From Paulownia fortunei (taxonomy: Eukaryota; Streptophyta; Magnoliopsida; Lamiales; Paulowniaceae), in assembly GCA_019321725.1 (NCBI GenBank), contig CM033113.1:13454001-13518000 (forward strand): 64,000 bases of DNA, written 5' to 3'. The notes beneath the pieces are model-generated. The model was not told the origin of the DNA. It saw nothing but the letters and a program-made list of their open reading frames with translations, and did not search any database. The position numbers were made by a program, and so were the translations under genes. Positions within the stretch are counted from its first letter, which is position 1. The number at the start of each line of letters is the position of its first letter. Positions 25,896-36,297 of this stretch are shown here, in pieces.

Positions 25896-27640
25896 TTTAT
25901 AGTAGCTTCAAGATCATCTCGAATCTCTAGAGAGGTTGTGTACTACATCATGTGGGACACTTTGTGCTTCTTGAACCTATCCATGTTCTATAATTATGTC
26001 TTTTCTATCCTATAAAAACTCCTCAAGAAAGGTAGCATTCTTCAAAATAAACACATTTGTCTCTTGAGGTTATAGAAATGGTATTCATAGATTCCTTTGG
26101 ATACCCCTCAAGCTTTACATAATATGGACCTTACATCCAATTTATCTCTCGCTAGCTACTTCAAATAAGCAAGGCGCCTCATACAAGGTTTTCCACACAG
26201 CATATCATAAGCTTTTTTAGGCACTGAGTTTCATAACACTCATATTTAATAAGAATCCTATCAACTCTAGGGCATAACCCCAGAATGAAGAAGAAAGTCT
26301 AGTGAATCTCATGATGAATCTACTAAGAGAGAATCCTTCTCTTCTTTAAATAGTCAAGAAACTCACTGCCTATGTATTTTCTTCCTTGATCTCATCAAAA
26401 GATTTTATTACTTCGGCTAAATTAATTCTTTACTTATTGTCTAAATTTTATGAACCTTTCAAAGGTTTCAGACTCATATCTTAGAAGTTACATATACCCA
26501 CATCTAGAGTAATGAATCAAGAATAGTTCACTCGTGCACTAACACTTAGTGGACCATATACATCTATTTTGATTAAATCTAAAGAAATAGTTTGCTCTAT
26601 TAGTCCCATAAATGGTGATTTGATCATCTTTCCCTTGAGACAAGATTCACAAGTTATCACCTTATGTAAGTTCGAGAGGTCAAGCAAATATGCCATCCTG
26701 TAAGTTTTTTCCTTAGAGACATGACCTAATCTGGCATGCCATAAGTATGCGCTATTTTAACTATCTAATTTCAATGTTACTTTGTTGATTATGCATAATG
26801 AAATTTTGTAGTTGGATATATCATTTGTCAATGTACAAAAACTGGTCAAGAACTATGGACTAATTACATAATCAAAACTTCTCTTATAAACAAAGAATAA
26901 TGATGTTTGGTACCAAAGATAAATAATTAATACTACCTTTATTCCATCTATAACTAAGTGGTTCGTCCCTATAGCTAATAAAACAACCCTTGCTCCTTCT
27001 TCCAGCTTAAGAGTTGTCCTTTATCTTAGTCTCATTTTTCATATCATCATCTACAACACTTTGATCAATATTGGATCATATCCAATATCAATACCGAAGA
27101 AGAAATGTTAACCCAAAAAGCTAACCTCAATAAAGTTCAAATTAGAATTAGAACACTTTCATATTCAGTTAAACAAGTCAATACTTGGACTTTCTATTTC
27201 TTGAAAAATGGCTTGTTGTACTAGTTGTAGATACTTTTCTTATCCACATTAGTCCTCTAGCCTTGTCTTTTTTTGCCTTGTGTTTCTATCTGAGAACTCT
27301 TTCTCATTCTTTCTCTTAAACCATTCCAAGAGTAGGGGGAATCAATAAGCAAAATAGGTTTCAGAGGGTAGAGTTTCCACAACATTTATAGGATATCCTT
27401 CTATAATAATTGTAGTAGCTTTTCCTACAACACCTTGTAGAATGCGCATCTATAACACCTACAAGAAGTGTTTCTAATACTTCTATAGGATCTATTTTCA
27501 AAACTTTTGGAAAAACTCTTAGCACATTCAGTATCTTTTCAAATTGTAAAACTATTTTTAGATTTCAAATATAATTTAGATAGAATTGGCTGATAAGTTT
27601 GTTTGTGTCTAGATTAATTTAAATGGAATTAATAGCAACA
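25896..27640 (-). pseudogene. Copia pol/gag remnant (unit D), minus strand
   Basis: Read on the minus strand, the region after the integrase core appears first near 25900-26130 (a relic of CK-x-x-GYPKGIY plus a lysine-rich stretch), matching element C at 15500-15780. Near 26500-26650 the integrase N-terminal block reads CESCLKGKMIKSPF, with the CxxC of the zinc-binding domain intact. Reverse transcriptase and RNase H are missing, deleted against the LTR at 25895. Protease and gag relics toward 27640 are too damaged to place exactly. No frame is open for more than about 30 codons. Confidence 0.78.
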
Positions 27641-29126
27641 ATAACTATCCTAAGCGAGGTAGAAAACTAAGCAATTATTCAATCATTATCACATCGATAA
27701 TCTCAATAGTTTAATTATAAATGTCTCTTACTATTTTATTTAAATTTCATCACCCTCATGATGAAACTTTGGGAAATTCAATTTCCTACTGGGCTTGAGG
27801 CCCAATTAATTTTATCATATACTTTAATTTTATGAGCCCATATAACAAAAGTAAAAGGTAGTTAACAGACTAACAATTTCATTTCACAAAATCCTCAAGA
27901 TATTTTACCTTACTATTTCTTATGTGCCATAATTTTATAAGCCCATATTGTACTTAGTAAAAGCTTGGCCATCAAACATCCATGTTGATGAAACAACTAA
28001 ATATCCCACGACGCGTGGCTAATATTTAGACATTCTATCCCATGGACATCTCCATGTTATTGATGATCACAACTTTCCTACACTTAGCACATCTTACAAC
28101 TCGTGACCAATGAACTAAGTGCAGAAACCTATCACATGTCACATACCATTGATGGAAGGCATGGACAAAAGGGTCCTACCCAATATTGTCTATTTTCACT
28201 TGATATAAATTGTTTTATGGTTTTGAACTTGAGACAATTTCAAGTAAGGGAAAAATTTTGGTTTGTTTCACATTCAAGGTCTCATCTTATTATTATCTTG
28301 TTTAATGTTATCTATCCTAATGATGGCAAGAAAAGTAAAGAACTATAAGGTATAAACAAAACATTCATAGCACGATTCATATTCATACTACTTATAGATG
28401 ATTATGATCCATATATCCTATGCGATCCACTTGAGCCAAAGTGGATCAATAGTCAATCCAGGGTGATAATTAAAGTAAAAATAGAACTATTCTATTACAT
28501 AAATGTATTATATGCATTCAGGGGCTTTCATTCCTTGCTTTACTCCAGTTTCTCTCCTTTTTATAATGTTTGCCAACATAAAAAGACCTCACCACCTAAT
28601 TTCTATTCTCATTACATTTGAACAAAATATAAGAAACCTTGAAATAATTTCAAATGGGGTACATAAGAGGGAGATAGAAATACATTTAGAGAATAATTAG
28701 AGAAAGACGAGACTCACAAGCCTCATTTAATTAAAACCCAATAATCAAAACCAGAAGTGCATAAAATAAATTCAATCACATTGGTCTAGGATCATCCAAT
28801 CTTCAATGTGCTAACTATAATCATCATATGATAATAAAAGCATACAAATTTACCAATCATTTTATATGTTATTTTTATATTTGGGATTAACAATTTTTGG
28901 CTATTCATAAAATAATTTTATTAACTTTAAAACTAAATTTGACCCAAACATTTTGAAATAGAAAAATAAACTAGGTACAGAAACTAGTGCCGCCATAGTG
29001 CTTAGATATAGCATTCTCCTTGAAATATTGTCGATCATCTTGTGGTGCCATTTCTAGCCTTGTGGTACCACCATGTCTGTCTAGGTAGCATCTTAGTGCC
29101 TTTTGGCCGAAGCTATGGTGCCAGAC
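27641..29126 (-). mobile_element. Y-copia leader (unit D), first part
   Basis: It matches inverted element C leader sequence: the block near 27755-27800 (catcaccctcatgatgaaac) is the inverse of 14306-14325. It carries the agacgagactcacaagcctc block and then GC-rich DNA to 29126, where a solo X LTR interrupts. ORFs at 28103-28348 and 28503-28700 lie in this leader and show no known product. Confidence 0.72.
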
Positions 29127-32021
29127 TGTGATACCCGAACCTCTTACAACTCACTTGGCCAATGTGATTCATGCATTACATGCTACTTATATGCTAATTT
29201 GCATTAACATTTACATGGCATCTTATATAGCATTCTCAATCGTTAGACCTCTAATGCTATCACATGATATAAATAGTTGAGATCTTATAACCTAATTAAA
29301 AAATTCTATATTTAAATAAGAAAAAGAATAGGTTGGTCGATATATTGGATATTCATAGGTTATATGTCATAATTTTGGAAGTGTTAAAGGTGTTACTAGT
29401 AAGTTTATATGATTCGATTTAATTAGATCGAGGTATTTTAAAAGTATACATCCATGGATTAACATACTTGGAATATTGAACATGATATAATGTGATTTAA
29501 GTGTCATAATACAAGTTTCATATGTGCATATGATTTTAGAAATGCAAACTAGACAATCATTTAAGAATTGGATGTTAATCGGTTTGGGCGAATGAACGGA
29601 AATAGAAATTACCTATGGGAATGAATGGTGACTCAGATAGGTTGCAATCAAATAATAATATATTAGACACATAATATTAGGGCTGCAAGATAAGGGAGAA
29701 AATCAGATTATACCATTACATGCCACCTCAAGCTTTGCCACCTCATGCTTTCTTATTAAGCTTAAGCTAACATCTCAAGCTAACACCACAAACCCTTCAC
29801 CCTTAAGCCATGAAAAGATCTTCATTTCAGCCATTTTCATCTTCCAAACACAAACCATAAGGTATCCAAATGCTCCAAATTGATTCCAAGTTGAAATAAA
29901 AGCAAGAAAAGCAAAGGAGAAGTGATTACCATCAAGTTTAACCTCAAAATCTGAATAGGTAACACTTACCTATGGTTTTGCCTTTGGTTTTCATATTATT
30001 ATGAATGGTTTTATTGTTTAATAAGCTTTCAATATCTCTTAAAAAAGTGTTATGAAGTTTTTAGTTAGACTTTGGTGCATAAAGAAAGGGTTTTTGATGA
30101 CAAACACTTAATAGGAAATACTTATGGCAGAAACTGTCACCTTACTGTTATATTGTGTTTTAGGCTTCAAAAGTGTATGGTATGTTGAATAAAACCTGTA
30201 ATTATCATCATATACATGTTTATATATGGGTTGAGAGTATTGGAATAAATTTTCATCAGTTAGAAATTGAAATAGGGCATGATATTGAAGAGATGATCAA
30301 AACTGTTACGATCGAATTTCAAATTCTGTCCTATGTGAAGTGGACTAGTTTTATAGTATTAAATCCATTATTTTTGGCAAGGTTATGACCTGGTTGTCTC
30401 TTTTTATATGTTATATAGGTGTGGTGAAAATGTTGGAGTGATTAAATATACTTAAGGGTGCCAAAACCATTAATGTCATGAAGTGCGTAAAACTGTCACG
30501 GTAGGAAAAATCTATTTCAGTATGCTGTGAAAGGATTGAACTTGGGAAGCTATATCCATGCGTTTTAGCCATTCTATGACATGGTTGCATTTTTTTTATG
30601 TTAGATAAGTTTGATAAAATTTTTGGAGTGAATGAATATGTCTAAGGGTGTCAAAATCATCATGCAAAATAATGTGGCAGCAAGAAAATGTGAAGTGGTA
30701 AATCTGTCCCACTTGATTCATTAACATGTTCCAGCATAAATGTGGTGCATTTGATCCCTAACATTTAGGGAAATATTTTAAAAGTTATAATACATCAATT
30801 AATTGAGGTTAGTATACATTTAAGATGTAGAACAAAGGTACGTAAAAGGTTGTATTCAATTATAATTTCTAAGTGGTAAGGTTGTTTAGTTAAATTGAGA
30901 TTCAAGATCTTTATACTACGTTAGGTATAATGAACTTGTTAATTGAGGATGGTGATTGATATCTTGTATTTTTACAGATTGTTTCACATCTAGGGTTGGG
31001 GAGTAATACTTAAGAAACCTAAAAGTAACACACAACCGATCAAAGGTAAGTAAAGATTCATTTGCGACTACAATGCATAGACATAGTAGATGTGTGAATT
31101 ATATGTAATACCATAAATCATATGTGCATAGTAGAGGGCTCTTCATTGAGCATACATATATGGGCATTGTCATTGCCACGTGCATGCATCATATACGAGC
31201 ATTGTGATAGATCTTGCATTGCACGGCATGATTCTGAGAAAGGAAAATATTTTACTGACCACTACTAGTGCACCAAAGCATGCATGGATTTGCATGGTTG
31301 TATGCATAGATTTGCAAGTTCGCGTGCATGGATTTGCATGCGTACGAGTGTGTATGGATTAGGGGCCCCAAAAAGAAATAATTTTGAGAGAAATATTTTG
31401 ATGCATGGAATTGCATTATGGGCATAGCATTTTGAGATGCATGACTTAATATTGTGGATTATTCTCTGACATGCATAATCTTTACTTGCTAAGTATTAGC
31501 CCATATAGTTTATGCATTATAGGTGAATCTGGTGATACTTGATACCATGGACTTACTGGCCAAGCTGTTGGGGTTTCTATAGGTTATGAGGATTAGTATA
31601 TATGGATGACGACCTGTTGGGTTGTGTTGCAGGCATATTCTAATTTTTATATTCATTTTTATTATGTAAATTGCTGACTACATATAAAGGGCTACAAGAT
31701 GCAAAATGTCCTTACTTCTTCTGAAAGTAAAAGCTATTATTTTTATTTTTGAGTCTCTCATATTATAACCTTGGGATGTAGTGTCTTATATAACTCTTGA
31801 AATTTGATAGTACATTAACCTGAGAATATCGTGACTGTGATGGGTGTTGTGTTTTTATATAAATAGTGATTTTTTTATATAAAGGGTTATATGTGTGAAA
31901 ATATTTTATTGTTTCTCAAAGTACTACATTTGACAAAAGTAAATATATATACACACACATGTGCTACATTGTCAAAATTATTGCTATACCAATATCTATA
32001 TTTAGTGTTGGGGTTGTTACA
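29127..32021 (+). mobile_element. Solo X LTR (2895 bp), plus orientation
   Basis: It starts TGTGATACCCGAACC and ends GGTTGTTACA. It is flanked on both sides by cagac (29122-29126 and 32022-32026), a perfect 5-base target duplication. Nothing internal is attached. It matches the solo LTR at 36298-39103 along its length. It contains a CACGTGCATGCA composite at 31177-31188 and a short CATGCA-rich array at 31276-31345. ORFs at 30173, 31180 and 31959 lie within the LTR or across its end and are not genes. Confidence 0.95.
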
Positions 32022-32026
32022 CAGAC

Positions 32027-32303
32027 CCTCAGTAAAGGGCGATACTTTGGCACCCTGACCGGCACTATAACGCCCGATCATGAGGCCATAGCGCTAATTG
32101 GGATTCTATTGAACAAAAATCCAACTAGTTCAATTCGATATCAAATACCTCAAATTTTTTCACCGCTTTTCATGTTTAAATATTCAAGATAATTAATCCC
32201 AAACATAAAAACACATAAATAATTTGATTGCACATAAAATTCGAATTAATTGCATAATCTGGAAATAAGAAACTGCATAGGTTATAAAAAATGCATCAAT
32301 CTA
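32027..32303 (-). mobile_element. Y-copia leader (unit D), second part
   Basis: It continues the GC-rich leader broken at 29126 (cgataccttggc-like and gccataacgcc-like words as in unit E) and leads to the primer-binding site at 32304. Confidence 0.75.
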
Positions 32304-32316
32304 GGTTCTAATACCA
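32304..32316 (-). other. Y-copia primer-binding site (unit D)
   Basis: The minus strand reads TGGTATTAGAACC, two changes from TGGTATCAGAGCC, one base from the LTR edge at 32318. Confidence 0.85.
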
Positions 32317-32317
32317 T

Positions 32318-32520
32318 TGTTGGGTTTGCAAAATTATAGGATAACATGCGTAGTGGAATTTAAAAAATTTCATCAATTAAAATAAACATATAAATTATGT
32401 AAACAAGCATATCACAAATTCAATGTGATTGATTAAGATGAGTTATAAATTCAGAATTTACAAATCGTGCACTGTTGAAGAAGATAATATAAATCGATTA
32501 AAATCGATATCTCTCCACAA
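32318..32520 (-). mobile_element. Y LTR of unit D, truncated to the 3' ~200 bp
   Basis: It starts tgttgggtttgcaaaattat, like the other Y LTR ends (9501, 20510). It is cut at about 32520, where X LTR sequence begins in mid-LTR (acacctcaaactcttcaccc, compared with 36934). Confidence 0.8.
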
Positions 32521-34731
32521 ACACCTCAAACTCTTCACCCTTAAACCATGACCAGACCCTCATTTTAGTCATTTTCAACTTCAAACACACATCTTCAGGT
32601 CTCCAAGTGGTCCAAATTGATTCCAAATTGAAATAAAAACAAGAAAAGCAAAAGAAAATTATTACCATCAATTTAACCTCAAAATCTGCATAGGTAACAC
32701 TTACCTATGGCTTTATCTTTGGTTTTTAGATTATTCTGAATGGGTTTATTGTTTATTAAGCTTTCAATATCTCTTATAAAAGTGTTATAAAGTTTTTAGT
32801 TAGACTTTGGTGCACAAAGAAAGGGTTTTTGATGACAAACACTTAATAGAAAATACTTGTGGCAGAAACAATCACCTTGCTCTTTTCTTGTGTTTTAGGC
32901 TTCAATAGTATATGGTATGTTATAAAACCTATACTTATAACCATTTATAAGTTCATATATGAGTTAAGTGTATTGGAATGAATTTTTATCTGTTAGAAAT
33001 TGAAATAGAGCATGATATTGGAGAAATATTCAAACTGCCAATGCAACAAAGGTTATTTTGGTATGCTGTGAAGGAGACTGAATTAGAGGACTTAAATCCA
33101 TTAGTTTTGGCAATTCTATGGCATGGTTATATATTTTTATATGTTAGCTAAGTGTGGTAAAAAGTTTAGAGTGAATAAATGTGCTTAAGGATGTCAAAAT
33201 TGCTATGAAACTTAATGTGACAGCAAGGAAAACAGAAGATGGAAATCCGTTCCATTTTACTTCTTGGCATGTTTCAACATATCTATGGTGAAATTGATGT
33301 TTAGCATTTAGAGAGTTGTTATAAGAGTTATAACACATCAATTAGGTGATTTTATCATACATTTAAGATGAGAAATCAAGGTACTTAGGAGATTGTATTA
33401 GGTTTTAGTTCCTAAGTAGTAAAGTTTGATTGTAACATAGTTAAATTGAAATTCAAGGTCCTTGTATAGGATTAAGCATAACACTATTGATTGAGGATAG
33501 TGATTGATATCTTATATTTGTTTGGATTATTTACACCTAAGGTTGGGGAGTAACACCTAAGAAACTAAGAAGTAAGATACGATCGATTAAGGGTAAGTGA
33601 AAATTCATTTGCAACTACAATGCATGGACATAATATTTCTTGCCTTATCTATATTAAATGTGATCATTGTGTCTTGATGAGTGTATTATGAGTATTATAA
33701 ATATCTTATAGTACATAAGTTGCTTGGATGATGTGACATGGGATCCATTGTGTCATTGAATATGCCATTTATCAGCATTTACACGTGTATACATAACATG
33801 TGCTCACAGTTGAGATTTTGCATGCATGAAATTATTTTCATAAAGAAAATGTTTTGGTTGGCTGCTACTAGTGAACCGAGGCCTGTGTGGCCTATTTATA
33901 TGATATTTTGAGGTATCGTGAGTGTTACATTTTGGAGGATCATAGGGGTTGATAGAGGGTGTGCGCCTAGTGGTCATGAGAGGGTGGACCACTTGACTAT
34001 GCACTTATTAACTCCACCGGTGGGAAGACTTCTTGAGGATCTTAGGAAAAGATAGGGGTGGAACTCTGGTGATCCTAAGAGATAGCCCCTGGACTGAGTT
34101 AATTTGTTTATGACCATGTGATTATTGATATTATTCAGAGCTCTATCGGGTGCATAGTAGATTGGCCAAGGGCCTAGTGATGGACAATGATTTTGAATGA
34201 ACTGTTTTAGTTTAGGAGCTTACATTCTAGGCATGATTTCATAGAGATGTATCGCATATATGTTAGGTTATTTCTTCAGTAGGCATGATTTTCACTTACT
34301 AAGTATTAGCTCACAAAGTTCACGCATTGTAGGTAAGTCTGGTGATACTTGATCCCATGGACTTACTAGGCAATCCGTTGGGGTTCCTATAGGTTCTGAG
34401 GATCAGTGTACATAGATGATGACCTATTGGGCTATTTTGTTGGTTTTGTTTTGATCCATGTAGTTTTCTGTATTATATTTTGGGACATGTACTTTGTGCT
34501 ATTTTTGAAACATTACTGTATATAAGTTTATAAATATTGTGGTTGTGAGTGTTGTGCTTTTATATAAATAGTCATGTTTTTGCATCTATGTATGTAAGTG
34601 CAGAGTGATGTGCAAAATCAGTTGTCAGTTATTAAAAGTGTTATAGGAAAAAAAAATTACACATTTACAGATAGGTTCTATCAAGTCAGATTACACGATA
34701 TAGATATAGTGTCTGGGTTGTGGGTGTGACA
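32521..34731 (+). mobile_element. X LTR, 5' truncated, probable 5' LTR of element B
   Basis: It lacks roughly the first 640 bases of an X LTR. It ends gggtgtgaca at 34731. In the stretch 33144-33510 it is closer to the LTR after element B (43735-44080) than to the solo X LTRs, so the two are probably the LTR pair of element B. The ORFs at 33144-33341 and 33804-34004 have counterparts only in other LTR copies. Confidence 0.78.
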
Positions 34732-35210
34732 CCTTGTCTCTCCTTATGCTCTTGTTTTGTTCTTTCACATACAAAATACTTTTCCATCAAAAGGTTCCAT
34801 CCCTTTTGATTAAGTTTAATTCTTCTAAACGCTTAGTGTTTTAAGAATTAATGCTACACTCCCAAACTAGAGTAGAAATAGAAGCTTAAATTCACTAGTA
34901 AGGATTCACGACTCGTGGATGCCATTAGGATTACGCTTGGAGCCCTTGGTGAACTATTTTGGGAATCCTATGAAGGGGTTCGTGAGGAGCTTGAGGAATT
35001 TAAATTCCCTCTTAACCTATAACAACTGGAGTGCTTGAAAGGTATAAATCTGCAAACCTCAGTTATTTAATTAGATTAAGCGAATAATTAGAAATGCAAA
35101 CCGATATTCACGATAAGCTTTACTGTACATGTGATATATATTTATTTCAAATTGTTGAAAATTTTCATTTTTTGTTGTGCACGCTATCCCATGATTTTGC
35201 GAACCTAACA
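34732..35210 (+). mobile_element. Y LTR 3' fragment between two X LTR ends
   Basis: It ends cccatgattttgcgaacctaaca, the Y LTR terminus in plus orientation. The interior (aaaaggttccatcccttttg) is the inverse of sequence near 20935. Only the last about 480 bases of the LTR are present. Confidence 0.75.
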
Positions 35211-35300
35211 CCTAAAAATTTTTTTTTGCACTTTTACAGTTAGGTCCTATCAAGTCAAATTACACTATATAGATATATTGTTTGGGTTGTGGGTATAACA
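35211..35300 (+). mobile_element. X LTR end adjoining element B
   Basis: From ttacagttaggtcctatcaa to gtgggtataaca it repeats the X LTR end at 34660-34731 with about a dozen differences. It directly precedes the element B primer-binding site, so it is the functional LTR boundary of that element. Confidence 0.78.
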
Positions 35301-35303
35301 GAG

Positions 35304-35316
35304 TGGTATCAAAGCC
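35304..35316 (+). other. Primer-binding site of element B
   Basis: TGGTATCAAAGCC differs in one base from the plant initiator-Met site TGGTATCAGAGCC and follows the LTR end by three bases. Confidence 0.9.
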
Positions 35317-35459
35317 CGATTTCAGGTTTTGTAAACTATTCATGTACATGAACTCAAAATTTATGGAAGCACATCATTGATTTTAAGTTTTATTTTACTA
35401 TGTGATGCATTATTGTTTCATGAATCATATTTGCCATGTTCTAAAACAGTGTTGCATCC

Positions 35460-36297
35460 ATGGTAAGAACAAGAGGTGAGGGTAATAGTGGAGGTACAAA
35501 CCAAGAAGGGGAGACACTTATGCCAAATGATGACCGCAGCACTATCATAAACCAACTTACAGAACTTATTCAACGACAGTTGGAATAGATTCAACAACTT
35601 ATCCAACAGAGGGATATGGGTGGACAATAGAGAGTTGAAATGAATCAACCACAACCTCGAGCAGAACAGGTGGAGGTAGTTGGAGAAAGATTCAAGAAAC
35701 TCAATGCACTAACATTTGAAGATGCGGTAGATCCCACAACCACAGAGGATTGGCTGGGAACCCTAGAGAACATGTTTTAGTATAGTAGTCTTCTAGAGGA
35801 AGATAAGGAAACGTGCGATGTTTTTATGCTTCATGGAAGTGCTGGACACTGGTGGGATATAATGAAGAGCATAGAGGATCCTACTACTACGACTTGGAAA
35901 AGATTTAAAGAGTTATTCAGGAATAAATACTTTACAAATCTTGTTCGTGCAATGAAGATAAATGAATTTATACAACTGCAGCAATGAGCTATGATAGTCA
36001 AGGGCTATATTCATAAATTTAAATAGTTTTTTAAGTTTGCCATGCATATGGTCAGCACTGATGCATTGAGAGTAGAGAGATTCCTTAAGGGTTTGAGGCC
36101 AGAGCTATACAGAGGTGTTAATATGGCAAGAATTTAAGGAGTTACCTATTCATAAATCACTGAGTGAGCATTAGTTGCTGAGCAGGCTGAACTCAAAATT
36201 ATTCGTGCGCAGGAAGCTCGTTGCCAATTTAAGCAAGCATAAGAATAAAAGTGGGCTGGAAATGAAAGTAAGAGACTATTCCAAGCTCAAGGCCAGA
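35460..36297 (+). pseudogene. Element B gag (Ty3-gypsy), first part, multiple nonsense codons
   Basis: The ATG at 35460 opens a gag with a Q/E-rich N-terminus, then KLNALTFEDAVDPTTTEDWL and a typical gag core (GHWWDIMK; TTWKRFKELFRNKY; RFLKGLRPELYRG). The same frame holds at least five stops, for example near 35588, 35629, 35778, 35986 and 36023. Most of these are TAG or TGA where CAG or CGA would fit. At 36298 the frame is cut by a solo X LTR; gag resumes at 39109. The ORF at 36175-36357 crosses this junction and is an artefact. Confidence 0.88.
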
